From contig DCHM01000025.1 of the NCBI GenBank assembly GCA_002314835.1, positions 9,283 to 40,199 on the forward strand: DNA of 30,917 nt, in the 5' to 3' direction. Under the pieces are notes generated by a model, which searched no databases, was not told the DNA's origin, and saw only the letters and a program-made list of their open reading frames with translations. Positions 1 to 7,415 of this stretch are shown piece after piece. Made by a program: the position numbers and the translations under genes. Origin of the DNA: Clostridiales bacterium UBA1752 (GTDB lineage Bacteria > Bacillota > Clostridia > Oscillospirales > CAG-382). How positions within the stretch are numbered: position 1 is the first letter of the stretch; each line of letters begins with the position of its first letter.

Positions 1-1100
1 AGGTCTGCAAAATCGAGCAGTGATTTTTTTGCCTTGGCGGCAAAAAAGCGCTTGTCAAGCTCGGTTATCACGTTGCGCAGTGCATCTACGGTGGCGGCGC
101 AATCTTTAAATACCTCACTGAAATCCGCTGTGTCGTATTCATATAACTCTTTGCATTTCTTAAAAAAGTCATCCAAAAGCGCGTTTGTCTTAAAAAAGCA
201 AGACGCCACGCTCGGGGGCACCTTTTTTTTGTCTTCGGCAGCTGCGATTTTGGTATTAAAAGCGTCTATCATGGCGCCGTACGTGCCTGCGTTAATGATA
301 AGTCTTAGCTTATCCGACGCGTCCAAAAACTTTTTGATACTTAGTTTTTCCGCCGACTCGGTAATAAACTCTATCGCCTCTGTCGTCAGCGTGAGCAGGC
401 GCTTGGCTTGCGATACCGTTTCTTCGCGCAGCCACCTGCCGCACTTGGTGGCAAACAAGTCTGTTTTTGCTCTCTCGGCGTCCTCTCGGTAATCGAATGC
501 GCAGTCGGACAACCACACGTCGTACCTGTAAAACGCTCTGACTTTTTTATAGACGTCGGTCAAAATCTCGGAGAGCTTTTTTTCGTTGCTTTGCGAACAA
601 ATGCGGTCTAGCAAGAGCAAAACGTCGGCATTCTCAGACTCAAACATATCCGACAACATATCCGCCAAGGTATCGCTCAAAATGGTATCCGACTCAGTTT
701 CGTCTGCGATGCCGCAGTCGGGCGAAATGCCGAGCGCACTGAAATTGCGCTTTATGAGCTCGTAGCAAAACGCGTGTATCGTGGAAATCCGGGCACCCGA
801 AAGTAAATATAGCTGCTCGTACAACGATTTATAAACCCTGCTGTTTGGTTCAGCCTCAGAAAGTGCTTCTGAAATAGTGTTATACAGCTTTTCTTTGAGG
901 TCCGCCGCGGACGCTTCGGTATAAGTAACGACCAAAAAATCGTCGAGAGTGGCGCCTTTAATCAGCATTTCGGTGAGCCTTTGCGTGAGGACAAAGGTCT
1001 TGCCACTGCCTGCACCAGCAGAAACGAGCAAAGACTTATTCTCTGAAAATATCGCTTCGCGCTGACTCTCTGTCAGCATTTCGTAAAGCTCTTTTTTCAT
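1..1100 (-). CDS. addA: ATP-dependent helicase/nuclease subunit A, N-terminal part (cut by window edge)
   Basis: The reading frame starts at ATG 1100 and stays open to the left edge, giving 366 complete codons of a protein that is normally about 1,200 residues. It begins MKKELYEMLTESQ, with a Q-motif-like glutamine at residue 13. Next comes the UvrD-type Walker A motif SAGAGSGKT at residues 27-35, a motif Ia region VVTYTEASAADL at about 58-68, and the motif STIHAFC at 106-112. The last residues, LLDFAD at 361-366, match the start of the helicase motif II region (DFxDLE). AddA is the 3'-5' helicase and nuclease half of AddAB, which resects double-strand breaks for RecA up to Chi-like sites. 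The start lies 4 bases after the addB stop, and its ribosome site (AAGG-type) sits in the end of addB, so the two are surely co-translated. The truncation is only the window boundary. Confidence 0.96.
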   Translation of the reverse strand, partial: MKKELYEMLTESQREAIFSENKSLLVSAGAGSGKTFVLTQRLTEMLIKGATLDDFLVVTYTEASAADLKEKLYNTISEALSEAEPNSRVYKSLYEQLYLLSGARISTIHAFCYELIKRNFSALGISPDCGIADETESDTILSDTLADMLSDMFESENADVLLLLDRICSQSNEKKLSEILTDVYKKVRAFYRYDVWLSDCAFDYREDAERAKTDLFATKCGRWLREETVSQAKRLLTLTTEAIEFITESAEKLSIKKFLDASDKLRLIINAGTYGAMIDAFNTKIAAAEDKKKVPPSVASCFFKTNALLDDFFKKCKELYEYDTADFSEVFKDCAATVDALRNVITELDKRFFAAKAKKSLLDFAD

Positions 1101-1104
1101 CTGC

Positions 1105-4100
1105 TCACCTTCCTTCGTAGCGGCAGGCTACACGGTATTTGCAATATTTGCAGGCGTCGTGATTGTCGTCAAGCCTCTTGGGGCTTACGTTCATTCTGCC
1201 TCCGAATATGCCTTCCGCCGCCTTTACCATCTGCTTTGACAGCTCGTCTCTGAGAGCGGCAAATCTCTCGCCGTCGTAAACTCTGTCAAGACTACTACCA
1301 TTAACCTCGCCGTCATTTTTTAAGTTTACGGGTCTATAGGTATTTGAAGTGCGGTCATAGCTCATTATGACCTCTTTGTTACTGCTGACTATGCCTCTGC
1401 GCTCGATGCTCTTTTTAACAAGCTCGGCAAACTCCTCGTCGGTGCAATCCCGCTCGCGTTCAAGACACTCGATTTTTGCCATATAATACAGGCATCCTGC
1501 CGGCTCAGCATGCTCGGTGTCGCACATCGCAAAGAGATACATCGGCATCTGCATTTCAAGCCCCTCCTGAATGAGGGCAAACTTTATGTCCTTTTCGCCG
1601 GTTTTATAGTCAACAATGCGGATATAATCCTTGCCGTCTATCGTGACCTTATCCACACGGTCCGCCGATCCACGGACGTAAACCGTACTGCCGCACGCCG
1701 TGACGGTCATAGCCTTTTTTGTGTCGCCCTCTCCACTGCCTATCTTGACCTCAAAGCCTATCGGTTTAAAGTCGCACACGGCAAATTCATTTGCCAAGTT
1801 GTCAAAGCAAGCAAGCAGAGTGCGCTTTATACCTTTGAGAGCGGCGGCATAGCGCTTGTTATCGTGCTCAGGGAAATGATTTGCTATCACGCTGTCGGCA
1901 AGCTCCGAACAACCATTGCCGTCAAGCGGCACAAAAGCTCCGCCGCTACAGCAGGATTTCATATAGTTCTCGAGCGCACTGTGTATGAGCGTGCCGGTTT
2001 CTGCGGCGGCAAACTCTATCCTTTGACTCTTTTTGAGCCTCATCAGTTTTAGTGCAAAATAAGAGAAAGGACAGTAAACGTATCTTTCAAACGACGACGG
2101 CGATAGCGCAAACTCGGCAGGCTGTGCAAAGTTTACGGTTACGTCCGGCATAAATATCGGCTCAGGCTGTGATACAGTGATGCCGTTTTGCTTTAATAGC
2201 TCGGCTACGCCGCTCTTAAATCTGCCGTCTTGCAGCATCGGATAATGCGACTTTGCGGCATATAGCGAGTATATATAGTCGTTTTTGCAGCCGCCGAAAT
2301 AGTACGGCTCAAAACCCTTAAACAGTCCAAGCAGTCTCAAAACGCCCATAGACGGGCGCTTTTTTTCGCCTGCCACGTTGCCTATTGGACAGGTTACGAC
2401 GAGCTTTTGTGTAGGTGAAACGCACGCGTTGTAAAACAAAAATCTCTCGCGTCTGATATGCTGACTGCGCGAAGGCGAAAGGTTTACGTCGGTGCTCTCG
2501 AGCAGTGACAGCTCGTCGTTGTCAAAAAACGCATCCGCGCTCGAATAAGACGGAAAAACTCCGTCATTGCAACCGCAAATAACCGTCATGGCACACTCCC
2601 CTGCTCTGAAAAGCCTCGGGTCGGCAACGGTAACGGCATCGGCTGACGAAGGTATAGAGCCAACGGTATATTCCGCACACATGACCTCTATCATTTCGCA
2701 AAAACGGCTTATAGGCAGTTTTTCGTCTGCCGCAACCATATAAATCTGGTCGAGCAAAGTGATAAAGCAGTCGTAAACCTGCGTCTCTTTGTTTGCTCCG
2801 TCGCGGTCGCCGCTTGCGTCAAACGCAGAGGCTCGCTTATCTACCGCGTCCTGCAGGTCTTGCTTGACGATAAAGCAGTAAAGCGCCTTTACCATATCGC
2901 CTACCGTGGCGTCCTTTGCCTTGATATCCTCGCAAATCGGCAGTACGACCTTTAAAAATTCGTCACGGGCTTTATTGATATAGACTCTTATCTTTTCGCC
3001 GCTCTCGGTCGGAGCCTCGTAGCCGTCGGGGTTCATCAGCCATTCTCCGCCAGCATACCAAGCCTTGCCGCGGATGCTCCACATTTCGACGTATCTGAGC
3101 AAAAAGTCACACTGCTCTGGTGATAGCGGCGCAAAGCCGCTCTTTAGGCAGCGTCTGACCGCAGATATCGAAAAATCCTCTGCCGCAATCTGCAAAACCG
3201 ACAGTATATAAGCAAATAGCGGTTTGGAAACGACGTCCTCTTTGTGCGACGAAAAGCAGGGTATGCCGTTTTGCTCGAGTACCGATTCCAAGATGTCGGC
3301 ATACTCGTTTTTACTGCCTGCCAAAACGGCAATATCGCGATAGCGCATACCTCCCTTGACAGCCGTTAAAATCTCGGAGGCGATAGCCTCGCACTCCTCA
3401 AAAATGTTTTTGGCATATATAACCTTGACGTCGCCTTTAGGCTCTGCCGCGTCGCAATCGTTCCATAGGTTATGCTCGACGTGCCTGATGTCGGGGCTCG
3501 CACTGCGGATAAACGCCGGCATATCTATGCTGTCGTAAGAAGCAAAGCCGGACACTCTCTTTTTGCAAGCGTTGTTGTCGTCAAAAATCTCACGCGTGCC
3601 GTCGGAAACAAACGATATATATACCTCTTTGCATTGGCGGCAAAGTTGCTTGATAATAGCGTATTCCTGACCGGTAAAGGTATAATAACCGTCTATAAAC
3701 ACGCAGGTGCCGACAAAAAAGTCGTTTGTTTTGAGTATAACGGCAAGGCTCGACAGTGCGTCAATAGGGTCGCATACCTCGCCACTCGTGCGGATTTCAT
3801 ATTCCTCGCAAATCACTGCCAAGTCGTGCAGTTTGCGACACAAATGGCCGTTTACCGCAATGCGCTCGTCGTTTGACAGCTCGTATAGCTGTTTGGACGT
3901 CAGCCCCTCTGTCTTTAGACGGGCTATCAGCTTGGATATCTGCTTGACAAAGTCTATACTGCCGCAGGAACGGCCATAGACGTACAGCTTGGGCTTTGCG
4001 GCGATAAGTGCAAGCAAAGTAAGCAGGTCTCTGCCTGCTTTGTCTATATAAGAAACGGCGAGGTCCCCTGCCTCGCGCCTTACACGGTTTGGCAGGCGCT

Positions 4101-4293
4101 CAAAATTAAGGACCTCGCAGTTAAGTGCACACTTTGAGCCCGTCAAGTGACAGACTGCGCGCTCTGCGACGACGGACTGTTGCTCGGGAACTATGTAAAA
4201 GCAGGTCTTGCCTGCGTTTGCACATTCTTTGAGCTTTGACAGTATATATTGGCTTTTACCTGACCCTGCAGGACCGCTGACTATGTGTAACAT
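1105..4293 (-). CDS. addB: ATP-dependent helicase/deoxyribonuclease subunit B
   Basis: This 1,062-residue protein is the AddB subunit of the AddAB recombination nuclease, slightly shorter than the B. subtilis protein. The N-terminus carries the Walker A motif GPAGSGKS (residues 7-14) in a UvrD-like fold. The C-terminal RecB-type nuclease domain has the core VDYKTG with D895 and K897. The family's iron-sulfur cluster ligands are all present: C741 in YCPFSYF, and C1048, C1051 and C1057 in CKYCKYRVAC (C-x2-C-x5-C). This pattern separates AddB from other UvrD-like proteins. In the family AddB recognises the Chi-like sequence and cuts one strand while AddA drives unwinding. The ATG is 3 bases downstream of the spoIIR stop, and addA follows after 4 bases. 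No missing key residue was seen. Confidence 0.97.
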   Translation of the reverse strand: MLHIVSGPAGSGKSQYILSKLKECANAGKTCFYIVPEQQSVVAERAVCHLTGSKCALNCEVLNFERLPNRVRREAGDLAVSYIDKAGRDLLTLLALIAAKPKLYVYGRSCGSIDFVKQISKLIARLKTEGLTSKQLYELSNDERIAVNGHLCRKLHDLAVICEEYEIRTSGEVCDPIDALSSLAVILKTNDFFVGTCVFIDGYYTFTGQEYAIIKQLCRQCKEVYISFVSDGTREIFDDNNACKKRVSGFASYDSIDMPAFIRSASPDIRHVEHNLWNDCDAAEPKGDVKVIYAKNIFEECEAIASEILTAVKGGMRYRDIAVLAGSKNEYADILESVLEQNGIPCFSSHKEDVVSKPLFAYILSVLQIAAEDFSISAVRRCLKSGFAPLSPEQCDFLLRYVEMWSIRGKAWYAGGEWLMNPDGYEAPTESGEKIRVYINKARDEFLKVVLPICEDIKAKDATVGDMVKALYCFIVKQDLQDAVDKRASAFDASGDRDGANKETQVYDCFITLLDQIYMVAADEKLPISRFCEMIEVMCAEYTVGSIPSSADAVTVADPRLFRAGECAMTVICGCNDGVFPSYSSADAFFDNDELSLLESTDVNLSPSRSQHIRRERFLFYNACVSPTQKLVVTCPIGNVAGEKKRPSMGVLRLLGLFKGFEPYYFGGCKNDYIYSLYAAKSHYPMLQDGRFKSGVAELLKQNGITVSQPEPIFMPDVTVNFAQPAEFALSPSSFERYVYCPFSYFALKLMRLKKSQRIEFAAAETGTLIHSALENYMKSCCSGGAFVPLDGNGCSELADSVIANHFPEHDNKRYAAALKGIKRTLLACFDNLANEFAVCDFKPIGFEVKIGSGEGDTKKAMTVTACGSTVYVRGSADRVDKVTIDGKDYIRIVDYKTGEKDIKFALIQEGLEMQMPMYLFAMCDTEHAEPAGCLYYMAKIECLERERDCTDEEFAELVKKSIERRGIVSSNKEVIMSYDRTSNTYRPVNLKNDGEVNGSSLDRVYDGERFAALRDELSKQMVKAAEGIFGGRMNVSPKRLDDNHDACKYCKYRVACRYEGR

Positions 4294-4296
4294 ATT

Positions 4297-4857
4297 TCAC
4301 CTCAGCCATTCTAAAAGCTTAAAGCGTATGACGTATTTTTTGCTCGTGTAAACCTTGCGCGAGTTAGTATCTATGCCGATATCCGACAAACCTGCATCTG
4401 CCGTGGCGGCAGATAGGCAAAGCGGCGGAAACAGCACGCACCACCAGTTTTGACCCTTGCTTTGACCGAGCATTATCCGCAAAGAGCGATATCGACCTGC
4501 AGGGAACGAAACGCCGTCGTACTCGCGCGTGGGGTAGGTTTCGTATCCGTAAACCGCAGTCGCCTCATAATCAAACCCGTTTTGGGTCAAGACGCCGTTT
4601 GCAACGTCGGTCATTAAATCAGACAGCGTGGCAATATCACATTCGCTATCAATCTCACCTGCGCGCTCGATAATGGCGTCTCGCACCAAGAGCTTTACCT
4701 GTTGGTCGCTCTCGCTGTCGCTGTTTGCCAATATGTGCAGACGCACGATGCCGTCGTAAACGTCACCTTCGCCGTTGGGGCATACCAAATCGGCAAAGCT
4801 AATCAATAGCGCCGCCACGCAAAGAGTAAATAATGTTTTTGTCAATATGTTTTTCAT
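4297..4857 (-). CDS. spoIIR: Stage II sporulation protein R
   Basis: This 186-residue protein has an N-terminal hydrophobic segment (about residues 7-24) that would export it, followed by the SpoIIR signature RLHILANSDSESDQ (39-52) and VRDAI. A later WWCVLFPPLCL segment is also characteristic of the family. In B. subtilis, SpoIIR is made in the forespore under SigF and secreted into the intermembrane space. There it triggers SpoIIGA to cleave pro-SigE in the mother cell. Its presence suggests that the organism forms, or recently formed, endospores. The ATG at 4857 has a GGAGG ribosome site at 4868-4872. It lies 39 bases after ispE, the widest gap in the long gene string, and 3 bases before addB. 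Its placement between an isoprenoid kinase and addB is not explained by function. Confidence 0.93.
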   Translation of the reverse strand: MKNILTKTLFTLCVAALLISFADLVCPNGEGDVYDGIVRLHILANSDSESDQQVKLLVRDAIIERAGEIDSECDIATLSDLMTDVANGVLTQNGFDYEATAVYGYETYPTREYDGVSFPAGRYRSLRIMLGQSKGQNWWCVLFPPLCLSAATADAGLSDIGIDTNSRKVYTSKKYVIRFKLLEWLR

Positions 4858-4881
4858 CGTCTTTGTACCTCCGACGATGAA

Positions 4882-4887
4882 ATTATA
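4882..4887 (-). promoter_or_regulatory. Possible -10 element upstream of spoIIR
   Basis: A perfect TATAAT lies on the minus strand in the 39-base gap between ispE and spoIIR. The matching -35 region, about 17 bases upstream within the end of ispE, is poor (GTTTAG), and the predicted leader would be only about 18 bases, with the GGAGG near its 5' end. I could not find a convincing SigF-type site (GYATA, then GGNNANANT). The gap is the only place in the neighbourhood where a separate spoIIR-addBA promoter would fit, so the element is listed at low confidence. Confidence 0.25.
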
Positions 4888-4896
4888 GACAAATAA

Positions 4897-5736
4897 TCAC
4901 AGTGCTAAACAGCTACTCGCAAAATATCCTTTTGACTTTAGCATCTCTGCAGCACTGTCGGCAGACACTTTGTCTTGATAAATGCCGAATACCGCACTGC
5001 CGCTACCGCTCAAAAGTGTGCAAAGTGCGCCACTTTGTTTCATTTGCGACTTTATTTCCGCAACGTCGGGGCATAGCGCCGTGGCAATGGCGTCAAACGA
5101 ATTATAGACGTTTCTTACTATATCTATGACGGTGCCAGCCGCCATTACGGCGTTGCTCCTGCCGTTGTCCACGTCAAATTCACCCGATGCGTCAAAGCGC
5201 CTATACATATCCGGCGTTGACAGTCCCGCGCCGCCCTTGGCGATAACCATATAAGTTAACGGGGCGTCTGGGCCTCGATGCTCGATTTTTTCGCCCCTGC
5301 CCGTGCAAAGCGCCGTGCCGCCTTTTACAAAAAACGCCACGTCACTGCCGAGACCTGCAGCGATATCTTGCAATTCCAAAGCACCGAGATTTTTGTGCAG
5401 TACGTCATTCATCAGATTAAGCACGGCGGCGGCGTCACTGCTGCCTCCACCTAGACCGGCTTGGGACGGTACTCTTTTGTCAAGAATTATGTAAACCGGA
5501 GCATTGTCACCGGTATAACTTCTAAACGCGTCGCGCGCCTTAATGCAGAGGTTGGAGCCGTCGGCAGGCAGGTCTGCCCCTTTGATGACAAAGCTGTCCT
5601 TATCGGCAACCCCGAGGTCGATATAGTCGCATAGCGACACCGACCTCATAACGGTCTTTACGTCGTGGAACCCGTCGTCACGCCTGCGTACTATATCAAG
5701 CGTAAGATTAACCTTTGCATTAGCCGCAAAAAGCAT
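4897..5736 (-). CDS. ispE: 4-(cytidine 5'-diphospho)-2-C-methyl-D-erythritol kinase
   Basis: IspE phosphorylates the 2-hydroxyl of CDP-methylerythritol with ATP, in the MEP route to isopentenyl diphosphate. The 279-residue product is a typical GHMP kinase. It has AKVNLTLDIVRRRDDGFH near the N-terminus, the phosphate loop PSQAGLGGGSSDAAA in the middle, and the third motif LLSGSGSAVFGIY near the C-terminus. The open frame extends 35 codons further upstream, but the ATG at 5736 is the right start: it is preceded by GGAGG, matches the family N-terminus, and lies 2 bases after the upstream aminotransferase stop. dxr and ispG of the same pathway lie further upstream in the same gene string. The stop is at 4897. 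Confidence 0.96.
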   Translation of the reverse strand: MLFAANAKVNLTLDIVRRRDDGFHDVKTVMRSVSLCDYIDLGVADKDSFVIKGADLPADGSNLCIKARDAFRSYTGDNAPVYIILDKRVPSQAGLGGGSSDAAAVLNLMNDVLHKNLGALELQDIAAGLGSDVAFFVKGGTALCTGRGEKIEHRGPDAPLTYMVIAKGGAGLSTPDMYRRFDASGEFDVDNGRSNAVMAAGTVIDIVRNVYNSFDAIATALCPDVAEIKSQMKQSGALCTLLSGSGSAVFGIYQDKVSADSAAEMLKSKGYFASSCLAL

Positions 5737-5738
5737 AT

Positions 5739-6911
5739 TTAAACCTCCAATGATTTTACAAACAGTGCCATGCGGTCGAGCGCCTTGGTAATATGCTGTA
5801 CCGAGTAGGCGTATGAAATGCGTGCAAAGCCCTCTCCGCACTCGCCGAAGGCGTCACCGGGAACAATGGCTACGCGTTGCTCATTCAAGAGCCTGCGGCA
5901 AAACTCCTCTGACGTCATACCAAACTTTGATATGTCGGGGAAAACGTAAAACGCGCCCGTCGGCTCAAAGCAATCTATGCCGATTTTGTGCAATCCGCCG
6001 ACTATCAGTTTGCGGCGGTCGTCGTAGCGCTCTTTCATATAGTCTATGTCGGGGTCTCCGTTGCGCAAAGCATCTACTGCTGCATACTGTGAAACGGTAG
6101 GCGCGCACATTATGCCAAATTGATGCAGCTTGACCATCTGCTTGGTTATTACGGCAGGAGCCAAGGTGTAACCCAATCTCCATCCCGTCATGGCGTAAGA
6201 TTTTGAAAATCCGCTGCAAACTACGGTGCGCTCGCGCATACCTTCGACAGAAGCTATCGAAACGTGCTTTTTGCCGTATGTAAGCTCGGCGTATATTTCG
6301 TCCGAAATAACCGCCAAATCGTGTTTTTTGATAACCTCTGCGAGAGCCTCGAGCGACTCTCTGTCCATCGTGGCACCCGTGGGGTTATTTGGGAATGCGA
6401 GCACGACTGCCTTGGTCTTTGGCGTAATAGCCGCCTCAAGCTCCTCGGCTGTCAGTCTAAAATCGTTTTGCTTTTTGAGCCCTATCGTGACGGGCACGCC
6501 GCCTGCCATAATGACGAGCGGTGTATAGCACACAAAGCAAGGCTCGGGAATGATAAACTCGTCGCCCGGGTTGCAGAGCGCACGGATGGCTATGTCGATG
6601 GCTTCACTGCCGCCGACTGTAACGATAATCTCATTTTTGGGGTCGTAATTAAGGTCAAATCTGCGCTTTTGATAAGCCGCTATTTCCTCACGCATTTCGG
6701 TTAATCCGCTATTGGAGGTGTAATAAGTCCTGCCCTCCTCGAGCGAGCGGATACCTGCCTCACGGATGTGCCACGGAGTAACAAAGTCGGGCTGACCGAC
6801 CGTGAGTGAAATAACGTCCTTCATATCCGCGAGCATATCAAAAAACTTGCGTATCCCCGACGGTTTGAGGGCTACGACGCGCTCTGACAGTAGTCTTTCT
6901 CCGGATTCCAC
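5739..6911 (-). CDS. Class I/II pyridoxal-phosphate aminotransferase
   Basis: This 390-residue protein is a fold-type I, PLP-dependent aminotransferase. The N-terminal SGIRKFFDM and VGQPDF segments, the FPNNPTGA loop, SDEIYAEL (PLP-binding aspartate) and SGFSKSYAMTGWRLGY (Schiff-base lysine) are all in the expected order. It resembles the PatA/AspC-like aspartate or aromatic aminotransferase group, but the true amino donor cannot be read from sequence. The start is GTG at 6911. Its G is also the last base of the upstream TAG stop, giving a TAGTG junction with the Lrp/AsnC gene. The ribosome site is weak (GGGG about 9 bases upstream), which fits translational coupling. Pairing with an Lrp-type regulator suggests control by an amino acid. 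ispE follows 2 bases downstream. Confidence 0.92.
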   Translation of the reverse strand: MESGERLLSERVVALKPSGIRKFFDMLADMKDVISLTVGQPDFVTPWHIREAGIRSLEEGRTYYTSNSGLTEMREEIAAYQKRRFDLNYDPKNEIIVTVGGSEAIDIAIRALCNPGDEFIIPEPCFVCYTPLVIMAGGVPVTIGLKKQNDFRLTAEELEAAITPKTKAVVLAFPNNPTGATMDRESLEALAEVIKKHDLAVISDEIYAELTYGKKHVSIASVEGMRERTVVCSGFSKSYAMTGWRLGYTLAPAVITKQMVKLHQFGIMCAPTVSQYAAVDALRNGDPDIDYMKERYDDRRKLIVGGLHKIGIDCFEPTGAFYVFPDISKFGMTSEEFCRRLLNEQRVAIVPGDAFGECGEGFARISYAYSVQHITKALDRMALFVKSLEV

Positions 6912-7402
6912 TATTCGTTACCCCGCTTATCCTCTGTATCGCGCTCAAAGATAACGCCTGCGTCCTTGTATTTTTGCATTACAAAGTGCGTAGCGGTGGC
7001 AGTAACGCCGTCGAGCGTAGCGAGCCTCTCGGCTACAAACATAGCTACATCACGCATGGTGCGGCATTCTACTATTACTGCGAGGTCAAAGCCGCCCGAC
7101 ATCAGCATTACGCTCTTGACCTCGGGATATTGGCATATACGGTCGGCAACCGCACCGAAGCCAAGCTCGCGCTGAGGCACGGTTTTGAGCTCGATAAACG
7201 CGGTAACGCACTCCTTGCCGCACTTTTCCCAGTTGACAAGTGCGCCGTATGATAGGATTTCTCCTCCGTTTTCCGCTTCTGTTACGATATCGTCAACTAC
7301 CTTTACGTCAACGCCGAGCATATCGGCGATGGTAGCGTGCGAGCATCTGCCCTCCTCGGACAGATACGTCAGTATTTTTGTTTTAAGCGATGCGGTGTCC
7401 AT
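6911..7402 (-). CDS. Lrp/AsnC-family transcriptional regulator
   Basis: This 163-residue protein has an N-terminal winged-helix region (about residues 3-55: LKTKILTYLSEEGR, then HATIADMLGVDVKVV). A C-terminal RAM-type ligand-binding domain follows, recognisable from TAFIELKT, CQYPEVKSVMLMSGGFDLAVIVE and a final ATATHFVM strand. In this family the RAM domain binds amino acids and drives dimer/octamer assembly. The C-terminal tail of about 20 residues is charged. The ATG at 7402 has a strong TAGGAGG site and lies 13 bases after the polC stop. The TAG stop overlaps the GTG start of the aminotransferase by one base. It probably regulates its partner gene or itself, but no binding site was identified. 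Confidence 0.9.
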   Translation of the reverse strand: MDTASLKTKILTYLSEEGRCSHATIADMLGVDVKVVDDIVTEAENGGEILSYGALVNWEKCGKECVTAFIELKTVPQRELGFGAVADRICQYPEVKSVMLMSGGFDLAVIVECRTMRDVAMFVAERLATLDGVTATATHFVMQKYKDAGVIFERDTEDKRGNE

Positions 7403-7415
7403 TAAACAGTACCTC

